The notes: generated by a model from the sequence alone, not told the origin. A stretch of DNA of 64,000 nt from Chiridota heheva (GCA_020152595.1 JAIGNY010003262.1:41001-105000), one strand, 5' to 3'. Counted from the first letter of the stretch, positions 36,434-48,820 are shown. Numbers and translations: made by a program.

Positions 36434-36690
36434 GTTGGTAGTTGGTGTTCAATGTGTTCATGTATTTGGCAGATGTTTTAAAATATTAAAAAAAAGAATT
36501 GATAATTAATTTCACATTTGATTGCCATCTTCTCATATAAACAAAAACAAAACAAAAAGTTCTGAGACAAGTTTTTAATAAGTAATGGATATAAGGGAAG
36601 TAAATACAGATTTTATTGTTGGTTAGAGCATTTTTTCCTTCAATATTTAGATTGCTACACTGCCTCAAGTTGGATAGTCATTGAAAGAGG

Positions 36691-37072
<382 letters not shown>

Positions 37073-37163
37073 CAAACTCTTAACCAACTGGATGTCTGTC
37101 TCTGAGGCAAACCTGCATTATGTAAGGTATCTGACATGTTTTGTTTCTTCTTCTCTTACACAG

Positions 37164-37331
37164 GAGTGTACATGTTTGTAAATAATTTGACAGAGCTGTC
37201 TTCTTATAGTCCAATGTGGAATTCTGGTGAACCTGACAGTACTGGTGATTGCGTTCATCTCCACACCTCACAAGATCTTGTGGATGCCTCGTGTTCATCA
37301 AGTTTGTACTACATCTGTGAGGAGGATTTGT
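37164..37331 (+). CDS. Exon L: end of CTLD-3, EPD motif
   Basis: The acceptor TTCTCTTACACAG ends at 37163 and the donor is T|GTAAGT at 37332; phase 1 at both ends. The peptide has [18 protein letters not shown], then [16 protein letters not shown]. The inner Cys pair (GDC and ASC) and the final YIC are intact, so all disulfides can form. The sugar-site motif is EPD, not EPN or QPD, and the Trp of W-N-D is Val (LVDASC), so a classical Ca2+-dependent sugar site is unlikely. The preceding intron carries about 380 bp of (TA)n. Confidence 0.88.
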
Positions 37332-37706
37332 GTAAGTTGTGTTATCTTCTTCACAGACTTGTTTGGTGAAATTGATGGCTATTAGAGGCAGCTCAAACGT
37401 GTCAATTAGAACGCCTAACAAAATGTTTCTTGATTGTATGCTTCCAAAATGTCTGTCAAGTCCTTTCTGTTTTTCTGTATATTTACTGTGGCTATTCTAA
37501 ATGGTAGAAGGTTACTAGCATACAAGAGGTTTGTTTAGTGGATAACACTTCAGTGTCCTACATCATGTATGTCCAATAATAACATGCATGGTCCTTCTGC
37601 AGCAAAAGCTACTTCATTACCTGGTGCTTGATTCTCTTGCAATAAGTTGAATAATTTGTTTGTCCTGGAATATGCATAACGAATCTCATATCTGGACAGG
37701 TACATC
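37332..37706. other. Start of intron L-M, no recognised gene
   Basis: Unique-looking A+T-rich sequence. The minus ORF 37550-37786 overlaps the next repeat and has no recognisable features. Confidence 0.45.
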
Positions 37707-37828
37707 AATATTCTAGGGAGGGGCACAGCTAGGTGAATACTCCAGGGAGGGGGCACTGCTAGGTGAATACTCCAGGGAGGGGGCACAGCTAGGTGAATAT
37801 TCTAGGGAGGGGGCACAGCTAGGTGACT
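37707..37828. repeat. 30-bp tandem repeat, four copies
   Basis: Units GGTGAATACTCCAGGGAGGG + GGCACAGCTA with ATTCTAGG variants. Confidence 0.9.
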
Positions 37829-37859
37829 TAGAACTACAAACTCAATCAGCTCCCAGCTT

Positions 37860-38352
37860 TATATTTTCCTTACACTCTTTATATAGGGGGCACAGCTTTA
37901 TAAATTTTCTTACACTCTTTATATATTTCCTTACACTCTTTAATATTTCTTACACTCTTTATGTATTTCCTTACACTCTTTATATATTTTCTTACACTCT
38001 TTATGTATTTCCTTACACTCTTTATATATTTCCTTACACTCTTTATGGGGGCACTTCCACTCTTTATATATTTCCTTACACTCTTTATAAATTTCCTTAC
38101 AGCTCTTTAATATTCTTACACTCTTTATGTATTTCCTTACAGGGGCTTACACTCTTTATATATTTCTTAGGACTCTTTATGTATTTCAGCTAACTCTTTA
38201 TATATTCTAACTCTTTATAGGGGGCTTACACTCTTTATATATTTCTACACTCTTTATATAGGTACACTCTTTATATATTTACAAACTCTTTATATATTTA
38301 GCTTACACTCTTTTGTATTTTTACTCTTTATATATTTCCTTACACTCTTTAA
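37860..38352. repeat. About 21-bp repeat mosaic (ACTCTTTATATATTTCCTT)
   Basis: About 22 imperfect units of TACACTCTTTATATATTTCC. Pieces of the neighbouring 30-bp repeat (GGGGGCAC, AGCTT, AGGGGCTTAC) are spliced in at unit borders near 37887, 38047, 38142, 38219 and 38300. The unit length is irregular because of these inserts and deletions. Confidence 0.85.
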
Positions 38353-38660
38353 AAAACAAAAGGAAATTTCACATCAAAGTGTGCTAAAGAGAGGAGGATA
38401 CACTGAGGAGTTGCAGCTCCGAGACAAACACATGATTACTTCATTGAAACAAAGGAGTAACAACTGGTGCTCCAAAACCTTCTGCTGTCAGTACTGAATA
38501 ATTGTCTTTGTTTTAACCAGTATAGATAAAAAGGCAGGGAATACTATCTCCAGCCTTTCCTTGAGCACAAGCAACGTTGCTTTCAGTATTGGAATACTGT
38601 GCGACATCACACTCAACGTCTTTCTTTGTCAAATTAAGCACAAATACAGACCAGCAAATT
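38353..38660. other. Intron spacer between arrays
   Basis: About 300 bp of unique-looking sequence; no gene seen. Confidence 0.4.
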
Positions 38661-40298
38661 TTGATCTGCAGATGAGAATTTTGTTGGTCTGCAGATGTGA
38701 ACTTTGTTGGTCTGCAGATATGAACTTTGTTGGTCTGCAGATGTTGGTCTGCAGATGTGAACTTTGTTGGTCTTTGAACTTTGTTAGTCTGCAGATGTGA
38801 ACTTTGTTGGTCTGCAGATGTGAACTTTGTTGGTCTGCAGATGTAAACTTTGTTGGTCTGCAGATGTGAACTTTTTTGGTCTGCTTATGCGACCTTTGTT
38901 GGTCTGCAGATGTGAACTTTGTTGGTCTGCAGATTTAAACTTTGTTGGTCTGCAGATATAAACTTTGTTGGTCTGCAGATGTGAACTTTGTTGGTCTGCA
39001 GATGTGAACTTTGTTGGTCTGCAGATGTGAATTTTGTTGGTCTGCAGATGTGAACTTTGTTGGTCTGCAGATGTGAACTTCGTTTGTCTGCAGATGTGAA
39101 CTTTGTTGGTCTGCAGATGTGAACTTTGTTGGTCTGCAGATGTAAACTTTGTTGGTCTGCAGATGTGAACTTTGTTGGTCTGCAGATGTGAACTTTGTTG
39201 GTCTGCAGATGTGAACTTTGTTGGTCTGCAGATGTGAACTTTGTTGGTCTGCAGATGTGAACTTTGTTGGTCTGCAGATGTGATCTTTGTTGGTCTGCAG
39301 ATGTGAACTTTTCAGTTTTGCAGATGTGAATTTTGTTGGTTTGCAGATGTAAACTTTTTGGTCTACAGATGTGAACTTTGTTGGTCTGCAGATGTAAACT
39401 TTGTTGGTTTGCATATGTAAACTTTTTGGTCTGCAGATGTAAACTTTGTTGGTCTGCAGATGTGAACTTTATTGATCTGCAGATGTAAACTTTGTTGGTC
39501 TGCTTATGTGACTTTTTTTGGTCTGCAGATGTGAACTTCGTTTGTTTGCAGATGTGAACTTTGTTGGTCTGCAGATGTGAACTTTTTTGGTCTGCTTATG
39601 CGACCTTTGTTGGTCTGCAGATGTGAACTTTGTTGGTCTGCAGATATGAACTTTGTTGGTCTGCTGATGTGAACTTTCTTGGTCTGCAGATTTAAACTTT
39701 GTTGGTCTGCAGATGTGAACTTTGTTGGTCTGCAGATGTGAACTTTGTTGGTCTGCAGATGTGAACTTTGTTGGTCTGCAGATGTGAATTTTGTTGGTCT
39801 GCAGATGTGAACTTTGTTGGTCTGCAGATGTGAACTTCGTTTGTCTGCAGATGTGAACTTTGTTGGTCTGCAGATATGAACTTTGTTGGTCTGCAGATGT
39901 AAACTTTGTTGGTCTGCAGATGTGAACTTTGTTGGTCTGCAGATATAAACTTTGTTGGTTTGCAGATGTGAACTTCGTTTGTCTGCAGATGTGAACTTTT
40001 TTGGTCTGCTTATGTGACATTTGTTGGTCTGCAGATGTGAACTATGTTGGTCTGCAGATGTGAACTTTTTTTGGTCTGCTTATGTGACATTTGTTGGTCT
40101 GCAAATGTGAACTATGTTGGTCTGCAGATGTGAACTTTGTTGGTCTGCAGATGTAAACTTTGTTGGTCTGCAGATGTGAATTTTGTTGGTCTGCAGATGT
40201 GAACTTTGTTGGTCTGCAGATGTGAACTTTGTTGGTCTGCAGATGTGAATTTTGTTGGTCTGCAGATGTGAACTTTGTTGGTTTGCAAAAGTTAACTT
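38661..40298. repeat. 23-bp minisatellite, about 71 copies
   Basis: Unit GATGTGAACTTTGTTGGTCT + GCA, bearing CTGCAG at each junction. Minus-strand frames of 159, 183 and 88 codons (QTNKVHICRPTKFTSADQ, a 23-residue cycle over three units) are by-products of a unit of 23 bases. Multi-unit variants such as GGTCTGCTTATG(C/T)GAC recur, showing block copying. Confidence 0.96.
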
Positions 40299-41298
40299 TG
40301 TTGATCAATAGAAATTAGATATTAGTTATGTTTGCATTATATCACACAAGTGGGTAACTCATCTTTCATGTTTTATTGACATGTGCTGATTGTTAGTTTA
40401 GTATTTGATCTTGAATACAACATGAATACAAGATGAATGCATTTTTTTGAAAAACAATTAAATATCTATCTTAAGCTAAACTGTAGGGACACGTAACTGG
40501 TTTTTCTTTGTATTTTGGAAAATAATGTTTTGGATGTTTAGCCCATGCTGCCACCCTGTTCAGCATTTTGTCCCAGGGTGTAAAGCATATGCTTTGTGAA
40601 GAAAGAATATTTTTTGAGGTATTCTTAATTTTCTGATGGTTTTTACCAACATGGTAGAAGGCAGGAGATGTTCCGAAAATTGTAGTTATTATGTGTCTTT
40701 AGAAGACAAAATATGCAGGTTAGGTAGTAAGAATCACCAAAAACCACATCGAGGCATTTAGTAAGATCTCAACACCTACATTGGTTTTGTATAGAACTAT
40801 AGCTCTTGTGCTATGAAAGTTGTTGAAAATGATAGTGCACAAAGGATAGTGCACTTTGAACAAACACTGTCAGGGTTTTACAGAACTTTGATCTCATTAA
40901 CTAAGTCCCTCTTCTGGAGATAAGTGAGATAGCTGCAAAGACACACTCATTCATAAATACCAAAAAAAAGTCAGGGTGTGTACACAACAGCGATTAGTCT
41001 CTCTTTGTAGACACAAATAAATGATTTTATATGCAAACAATATACCTAATATAGACACCTTGATGTTTGGTACGTGTGAGCAAAACGAATCATATATTTA
41101 AAAAAATCATTTGTATAAGTCATATCCTCACTACTTGACCTTTATGCCCAAGCCGTGTTTGAACCCAAATTAATGGAGTTGTCCTAGATTAAACTTTTAC
41201 CTCCAAAATATTCAGACACAAATATCATTGGTCAAAGGTCAAGTAGTTCATTTTTTGCATGACTTTCAACCTGTACAATGAAGAGCAGTCATACACGT
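40299..41298. other. Intronic sequence, no recognised gene
   Basis: A+T-rich, unique-looking, 1 kb. It holds a perfect DR1-type motif at 41229-41241. No ORF of note. Confidence 0.45.
41229..41241 (+). promoter_or_regulatory. DR1 nuclear-receptor-type motif
   Basis: TGGTCA A AGGTCA, two direct half-sites one base apart, as bound by RXR partners, HNF4 and COUP-TF. A 13-base match in an intron can be chance. Confidence 0.2.
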
Positions 41299-41937
41299 GA
41301 CAGTAATAGGGTAGGTGTAATGTTATCCATGATGGTTATTAGATAGATGTAATGTTATCCATGACAGTTATAGGATAGGTGTAATGTTATTCATAATGGT
41401 TATAGAGTAAGTGTAGTGTTATCAATGATGGTTATAAGATAAATGTAATGGTTATCCATGATGGTTATAGAATAGGTGTAATGTTATCCATGATGGTTAT
41501 AGGATAGGTGTAATGTTATTCATGATGGTTATAGGATAGGTGTAATGTTATCCATGATGGTTATAGGATAGGTGTAATGTTATCCATGATGGTTATAGAG
41601 TAGGTGTAGTGTTCTCCATGACAGTTATATGGTAGGTGTAATGTTATCCATGACGGTTATAGGATAGGTGTAATGTTATTCATGATGGTTATAGGATAGG
41701 TGTAATGTTATCCATGATGGTTATAGGATAGGTGTAATGTTATTCATGATGGTTATAGGATAGGTGTAATGTTATCCATGATGGTTATAGGATAGGTGTA
41801 ATGTTATCCAAGATGCTTATAGGGTAGGTGTAATGTTAGCAATGATATAGAATAGGTGTAATGTTATCCATGACAGTTATAGAGAAGGTGTAATGTTATC
41901 CATGATGGTTATAGGGTAGGTGTAATGTTATCCATGA
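41299..41937. repeat. 32-bp minisatellite, about 20 copies
   Basis: Unit: GATAGGTGTAATGTTATCCA + TGATGGTTATAG, with GACAGTTATAG and ATTCATGATGG variants. Confidence 0.94.
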
Positions 41938-42462
41938 TTTAAAACTTATATGAATTTATACCATGGTCATAATGTCAAAGGTGAAATGAGTATTAATAAT
42001 AAAGAAAATATTGTCAATTTAAAGATGCAAAATGGTGGCCTGGTAACTTATTAGTTTAATTTGTGCCCAAGGGTCTAAGTTTGTCCTTCCTATTGCATTT
42101 TTTTAATGGAAAGCTGTTTTGGATGTACCTAGTATGTCAGGCTCTTGCATGCTTTGGTGTTAAAATGGTATCAAAGGTCATGGGTTAGACCAACATACCC
42201 GTCTTTGAGCTCCTTACGCCTGTCATAGGTACAAGTATGTTATTGTGATGTCAAAGGTCACCTACAGTACCATGTGATCTAGTTTGATCAAAGTCAACAT
42301 GAATCTTTAATGAGGTTTTTAATATAATAGCTTTACATGTGACACATGAATCTAAAGGTCAAGTTTTTAAGCCTATAGTGACCTACATACAAGTTTGAAA
42401 GAAGTAGTGGATCTAAGTCATGTGATGGTGACTCTGTTAAGGGTGATCAGATCAGTAACTCT
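41938..42462. other. Intronic sequence, no recognised gene
   Basis: Contains several AGGTCA half-sites (for example TCAAAGGTCA near 42172 and 42251). No gene seen. Confidence 0.4.
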
Positions 42463-42708
42463 TGTGACCCATTGTGTCTCTTGTGACCCATTGTGTCTCG
42501 TGTGATCCATTGTGTCTCTTGTGAGCCATTGTGTCTCGTGTGACCCATTGTGTCTCTTGTGACCCATTGTGTCTCTTGTGATCCATTGTTTCTCTTGTGA
42601 ACCATGTTTCTAAAGTGACCCATTGTTTCTTTTGTGCCCCATTGTTTTTCTTGTGACCCATTGTTTTGCTTGTGACCCATTGTTTCTCTTGTGACCCATT
42701 GTTTCCCA
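42463..42708. repeat. 19-bp minisatellite, about 13 copies
   Basis: Unit TTGTGACCCATTGTGTCTC, decaying to TTGTGACCCATTGTTTCTC towards the right. It ends about 90 bp before exon M. Confidence 0.92.
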
Positions 42709-42798
42709 AGTGTGATTTCTTTGAAGTCCTATTCTTGTCATTTAAATAACCTGGCCTTACAGACTTTCATCACATATTTATGTGGTAATCTTTTGCAG

Positions 42799-42917
42799 AT
42801 CCAACCGCTCCTCCAGTTGGCTTAACATTGGACGCCCAAACACCAACTTCAGTGAAAATTAGCTGGACCGATCCACCTCAAGCTGCTGATCAGAACAGTG
42901 GCATGACAGGCTACAAG
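42799..42917 (+). CDS. Exon M: first half of fibronectin type III domain
   Basis: The acceptor TCTTTTGCAG ends at 42798 and the donor AAG|GTATGA starts at 42918; entry phase 1, exit phase 0. The peptide has PTAPPVGLTLDAQTPTSVKI followed by SWTDPPQAADQNSGMTGYK. 'P..P..L.........V.I.W..P' and the closing 'GY' are strands A to C of an FN3 module. The exon follows the 5.4-kb L-M intron that holds five minisatellite families, and a tRNA-SINE begins about 37 bp after its donor. Confidence 0.88.
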
Positions 42918-42954
42918 GTATGACCACATGTTACATCTATATTTAAGGGTATTT

Positions 42955-43290
42955 AACGGAGCACAGTGGCCTAGTGGTTAAGGCGTCGGGCTCTGGTGTG
43001 GAAGGTACTGGGTTCGATTCGGCCAGGCCAGTGTGTTGTGTCCTTGAGCAAGACACTTTATCTTCATTGCTTCAGTCCACCCAGCTGTAATGGGTACCTG
43101 TGAGGGCAGTGACAGTTCTATGTGTTTGGAGCCAGCGCCTGTATATGTCTGCTGATAAAACGGGCTTGACTCCCCAGGAGTGAGAAAGTTTTCAGGAGAG
43201 TTAAGGCCAGTGACCAGGGTAATAATTGTAAAGCGCTTTGATAAAAGTCTATGACAGTTTAAAGCGCTATATAAGCACTACGATTATTAT
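42955..43290 (+). mobile_element. tRNA-derived SINE, apparently full length
   Basis: Pol III A box TGGCCTAGTGG at 42967-42977 and B box GGTTCGATTC at 43011-43020. The tRNA-like head is followed by a body with CCTTGAGCAAGACACTTTAT and a tail GTAAAGCGCTTTGAT, GCGCTATATAAGCAC and (ATT)n. The tail resembles LINE 3' ends such as the one at 12608-12676, as expected if a partner LINE mobilises it. A likely target duplication is TTTAAGGGTATTT (42942-42954) against ATTAAGGGTTATT (43291-43303). It is inserted just after exon M. Confidence 0.88.
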
Positions 43291-43624
43291 TATTAAGGGT
43301 TATTACAGTATGTATATGATAAGGGTTATTACAGTATGTATGCAATAAGGCTTATTACAGTATGCATGTGATAAGGGTTATTACAGTATGTATGTGATAA
43401 GGGTTATAACAGTATGTATGTGATAAGGATTATTACAGTATGTATGTGATAAGGATTATTACAGTATGTATGCAATAAGGCTTATTACAGTATGTATACG
43501 ATAAGTGTTATTACAGTATGTATGTGATAAGGCTTATTACAGTGTTAATGGAATAAAGCTTATTACAGTATGTATGTGATAATAAGGGTTATAAAGTATG
43601 TACATGATAAGGATTATTACAGTA
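43291..43624. repeat. 26-bp minisatellite, left block
   Basis: Unit GTGATAAGGGTTATTACAGT + ATGTAT. The array starts exactly at the 3' edge of the SINE, where the likely target-site copy ATTAAGGGTTATT is. About 12 units precede the insert at 43625. Confidence 0.93.
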
Positions 43625-44040
43625 CATTAGGAATTTTTGGCCCTTAGACCCCTCCAACCCGACACCCCCGATTTTCTCAAAATCAGGGGTAATCCACACC
43701 ATTCAACCCGAGACACTCTTCACAATTCATTGACTAGCATCCAGCTATTGTTACACCATACACAATACAGGAGTAATCTATACTGTCTTAACTGACAACA
43801 TCTTCATAGTCTATTCACAGTTCACTTGTTAGCAACCACCTACTGTTACACTGTACACAATAGGTCATTCATGTTGGGCTCAAGCCACCTAACTGCTGTT
43901 CAGTGATGTGAATCAGATTATCAAATTAGTCCTTGGCAGAGCCTAAATAAAAATATACATTATATGCTTGGGAGGACTTTGTGCAAAACCCATGAATGAT
44001 TGATGGACTATTCCTCGTAAGGATGGTTATTTCATCATGA
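43625..44040 (-). mobile_element. Helitron-like element, copy 3, inserted in the 26-bp array
   Basis: Interrupts an array unit: CAGTA precedes and TGTATG follows, which together restore the unit with no target duplication. With the left edge at 43628 the element reads on the minus strand TC...CTAA between host A and T, as for Helitrons. A subterminal hairpin CCCCGATTTT...AAAATCAGGGG lies about 35-60 bp inside. It shares TGAATGATTGA, the hairpin site and CCCGACAC with copies at 18455 and 19621. No replicase gene, so non-autonomous. Confidence 0.5.
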
Positions 44041-46742
44041 TGTATGTAATAAGGATTATTACAGTATTACAGTATGTATGCAATAAGGCTTATTACTGTA
44101 TGTATGTGATAAGGGTTATTACTGTATGTACGTGATAAGGGTTATTACAGTCTGTATGTGATAAGGGTTATTACAGTCTGTATGTGATAAGGGTTATTAC
44201 AGTCTGTATGTGATAAGGGCTATTACAGTATGTACGTGATAAGGGTTATTACAGTATGTATGTGATAAGGGTTATTACAGTATGTATGCAACAAGGCTTA
44301 TTACAGTATGTATGTGATAAGGGTTATTACTGTATGTACGTGATAAGGGTTATTACAGTATGTATGTGATAAGGGTTATTACAGTCTGTATGTGATAAGG
44401 GTTATTACAGTCTGTATGTGATAAGGGCTATTACAGTATATGCGTGATAAGGGGTTATTACAGTATGTATGTGATAAGGGTTATTACAGTATGTATGTGA
44501 TAAGGATTATTACAGTATGTATGCAATAAGGCTTATTACAGTGTGTATGTGGTAAGGCTTATTACAGTATGTATATGATAAGGGTTATTACAGTATGTAT
44601 GCAATAAGGCTTATTACAGTATGTGTGCAATAAGGCTTATTACAGTGTAACGTGATAAGGGTTTTACAGTATGTACGTGATAAGGGTTATTACAGTCTGT
44701 ATGTGATAAGGGTTATTACAGTATGTATGTGATAAATGTTATAACAGTATGTACGTGATAAGGGTTATTACAGTATGTATGCAATAAGGCTTATTACAGT
44801 ATGTATGCAATAAGGCTTATTACAGTATGTATGTGATAAGGATTATTACAGTATGTATGTGATAAGGGTTATTACAGTATGTATGTGATAAATGTTATAA
44901 CAGTATGTGCGTGATAAGGGTTATTACAGTATGTATGTGATAAGGGTTATTACAGTATGTATGCAATAAGGCTTATTACAGTATGTATGTGATAAGGGTT
45001 ATTACTGTATGTACGTGATAAGGGTTATTACAGTATGTATGTGATAAGGGTTATTACAGTCTGTATGTGATAAGGGTTATTACAGTCTGTATGTGATAAG
45101 GGCTATTACAGTATGTACGTGATAAGGGTTATTACAGTATGTATGTGATAAGGGTTATTACAGTATGTATGTGATAAGGATTATTACAGTATGTATGCAA
45201 TAAGGCTTATTACAGTGTGTATGTGGTAAGGCTTATTACAGTATGTATATGATAAGGGTTATTACAGTATGTATGCAATAAGGCTTATTACAGTATGTGT
45301 GCAATAAGGCTTATTACAGTGTGTACGTGATAAGGGGTTTTACAGTATGTACGTGATAAGGGTTATTACAGTCTGTATGTGATAAGGGTTATTACAGTAT
45401 GTATGTGATAAATGTTATAACAGTATGTACGTGATAAGGGTTATTACAGTATGTATGTGATAAGGGTTATTACAGTATGTATGCAATAAGGCTTATTACA
45501 GTATGTATGTGATAAGGATTATTACAGTATGTATGTGATAAGGGTTATTACAGTATGTATGTGATAAATGTTATAACAGTATATACGTGATAAGGGTTAT
45601 TACAGTATGTATGTGATAAGGGTTATTACAGTATGTATGCAATAAGGCTTATTACAGTATGTATGTGATAAGGGTTATTACTGTATGCACGTGATAAGGG
45701 TTATTACAGTATGTATGTGATAAGGGTTATTACAGTCTGTATGTGATAAGGGTTATTACAGTCTGTATGTGATAAGGGCTATTACAGTATGCGTGATAAG
45801 GGTTATTACAGTATGTATGTGATAAGGGTTATTACAGTATGTATGTGATAAGGATTATTACAGTATGTATGCAATAAGGCTTATTACAGTGTGTATGTAA
45901 GGCTTATTACAGTATGTATATGATAGGGTTATTACAGTATGTATGCAATAAGGCTTATTACAGTATGTGTGCAATAAGGCTTTATTACAGTGTGTGCGTG
46001 ATAAGGGGTTTTACAGTATTACGTGATAAGGGTTATTACAGTCTGTGTGATAAGGGTTATTACAGTGTGTATGTGATAAATGTTATAACAGTATGTACGT
46101 GATAAGGGTTATTACAGTATGTATGCAATAAGGCTTATTACAGTATGTATGTGATAAGGATTATTACAGTATGTATGTGATAAGGGTTATTACAGTATGT
46201 ATGTGATAAATGTTATAACAGTATGTATGCGTGATAAGGTTATTACAGTATGTACGTGATAAGGGTTATTACAGTCTGTATGTGATAAGGGTTATTACAG
46301 TATGTACGTGATTATTACAGTGTGTACGTGATAAGGATTATTACAGTATGTGTGCAATAAGGCTTATTACAGTGTGTGCGTGATAAGGATTATTACAGTA
46401 TGTATGCAATAAGGCTTATTACAGTATGTATGTGATAAATGTTATAACAGTATGTATGTAATAAGGGTTATTACAGTATGTATATGATAAGGGTTATTGC
46501 AGTATGTATGTGATAAGGATTATTACAGTAGGTATGCAATAAGGCTTATTACAGTATGTATGTGATAAGGGTTATTACAGTATGTACGTGATAAGTGTTA
46601 TTACAGTATGTATGCAATAAGGCTTATTACAGTATGTATGTGATAAGGTTTATCACAGTATGTACGTGCTAAGGGATTTTACAGTATGTATGTGATAAGG
46701 GTTATTACAGTATGTATGTGATAAGAGTTATTACTTTAATGA
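44041..46742. repeat. 26-bp minisatellite, right block, about 103 copies
   Basis: Same unit as 43291-43624, with two main types: TGTGATAAGGGTTATTACAG and TGCAATAAGGCTTATTACAG. Orders of variants (for example ATGTGGTAAGGCTT, then TATATGATAAGGG, then two GCAATAAGGC) recur near 44550, 45225 and 45890, about 670 bp apart, so blocks of about 26 units were duplicated. Small + ORFs are by-products. Confidence 0.95.
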
Positions 46743-46955
46743 AGCATACAGCATGTATGTGATAATTATATGAAGAATAATTTACAGGCAGAGTGTTTTT
46801 ATACTTATTTAACTTGAATATTCATAGTAAGGTGTGTTAGTTTAATTGGCTTCAAAATTTTCTTGGGAATCTTGAATCTAATTGTAATTTAGTAGAATGT
46901 AAATAGCACCTCCAGTATCAAAAATGACAATCAGCAGCACTGTACGTACACAAAT
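46743..46955. other. Intron spacer between arrays
   Basis: About 200 bp, A+T-rich, no gene seen. Confidence 0.5.
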
Positions 46956-48188
46956 ATGTACATAAAAACAGCCATACACATCCACCTACATACTGGTATA
47001 CATATGCAAACAGCCATACACATCCACCTACATACTGGTATACATATGCAAACAGCCATACACATCCACCTACACACTGGTATACATATGCAAACAGCCA
47101 TACACATCCACCTACATACTGGTATACATATGCAAACAGCCATACACATCCACCTACATACTGGTATACATATGCAAACAGCCATACATCCACCTACATA
47201 CTGGTATACATATGCAAACAGCCATACACATCCACCTACATACTGGTATACATATGCAAACAGCCATACACATCCACCTACATACTGGTATACATATGCA
47301 AACAGCCATACACATCCACCTACATACTGGTATACATATGCAAACAGCCATACACATCCACCTACATACTGGTATACATATGCAAACAGCCATACACATC
47401 CACCTACACACTGGTATACATATGCAAACAGCCATACACATCCACCTACATACTGGTATACATATGCAAACAGCCATACACATCCACCTACATACTGGTA
47501 TACATATGCAAACAGCCATACACATCCACCTACATACTGGTATACATATGCAAACAGCCATACACATCCACCTACATACTGGTATACATATGCAAACAGC
47601 CATACATCCACCTACATACTGGTATACATATGCAAACAGCCATACACATCCACCTACATACTGGTATACATATGCAAACAGCCATACACATCCACCTACA
47701 TACTGGTATACATATGCAAACAGCCATACACATCCACCTACATACTGGTATACATATGCAAACAGCCATACACATCCACCTACACACTGGTATACATATG
47801 CAAACAGCCATACACATCCACCTACACACTGGTATACATATGCAAACAGCCATACACATCCACCTACATACTGGTATACATATGCAAACAGCCATACACA
47901 TCCACCTACATACTGGTATACATATGCAAACAGCCATACACATCCACCTACATACTGGTATACATATGCAAACAGCCATACACATCCACCTACATACTGG
48001 TATACATATGCAAACAGCCATACACATCCACCTACATACTGGTATACATATGCAAACAGCCATACACATCCACCTACATACTGGTATACATATGCAAACA
48101 GCCATACACATCCACCTACATACTGGTATACATATGCAAACAGCCATACACATCCACCTACACACTGGTATACATATGCAAACAGACA
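46956..48188. repeat. 42-bp minisatellite, about 29 near-identical copies
   Basis: Unit CATACACATCCACCTACATA + CTGGTATACATATGCAAACAGC. Variation is almost confined to one site (CATACTGG or CACACTGG) and two units lacking CACA (near 47187 and 47604). Since 42 is 14 codons and the unit lacks stops in most frames, frames of 221-414 codons are open on both strands. They are by-products: the repeat is in intron M-N and has no splice or start support. Confidence 0.97.
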
Positions 48189-48199
48189 ACGGTAGCATA

Positions 48200-48450
48200 A
48201 TGGTGACATTCAGAATCATAGCACAAAGTAAATACAAATGTTTTCAAACCTTTTTTGAATGAATTTGTTTTTGTTTCTGAGATTTAATTGATTTAATGAT
48301 AGGGAATTCCAAAGAAGTGGGGCAGTGAGGTAGATTGATCGAGGTCTTATACACCACTTCACAGTTCTAGTCTGCTCATGCGCACAAGTACGTTTGACCT
48401 TCAAGTTGGGAGTAAACAAACCAGACGAGCGCACAACAAGTAAACATACA
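48200..48450 (-). mobile_element. Possible LINE ORF2 C-terminal relic
   Basis: The minus frame 48434-48216 contains RPRSIYLTAPLLWNSLSLNQ and ends FIQKRFENI, resembling 'R.....AP.LWN.LP......FK..L' of LINE ORF2 ends. It is short, so the call is weak. Confidence 0.4.
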
Positions 48451-48820
48451 ACGAGCGCACAGCAAGATGAGCTCTTGGTACAGGCGTAGTATTATTGCAC
48501 ATTGTTTAGAAATACGTACATTGTACATGACTGAAGGTTATAAAATCGGCCTTAAATTTTACTTTCTGTGTGAGGATGAAATGGGTTTTTCCTGACTACT
48601 TAATTTTACCTAAAATACTTAAAAGTTACATAACATTAAGAAAAAAAAAATAGAAGCGACAGAATTTATTAGAAATTTAGGGAATTATTTTTGTTTACTT
48701 GCAACTCAAAATGGCGGACAGAACTGTGAAGTGGTGTATTGTTTTTGAATTAATGTGTGGTATTTTATACTTGTTTTCATGTGTTGGTCTTAATTTTCCA
48801 AAAGGGTTTTCTGTAATCAA
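48451..48820. other. Intronic sequence, no recognised gene
   Basis: A+T-rich. AGAACTGTGAAGTGGTGTA at 48720-48738 is the exact inverted copy of 48350-48368. The ORF 48699-48908 has no recognisable domain. Confidence 0.4.

Noticed and set aside
38935..40308. Minus-strand frames of 88-183 codons with a 23-residue cycle
   Set aside because: Produced by a 23-bp repeat read over three units; irregular units break them and there is no coding support.
41229..41241. Enhancer for a nuclear receptor
   Set aside because: Listed only as a weak motif; a 13-base match in 64 kb without conservation data is not evidence of function.
46918..48262. Open frames of 210-414 codons on both strands
   Set aside because: They follow a 42-bp tandem unit that happens to lack stops; both strands are open at once, there is no start or splice context, and the array is within an intron.
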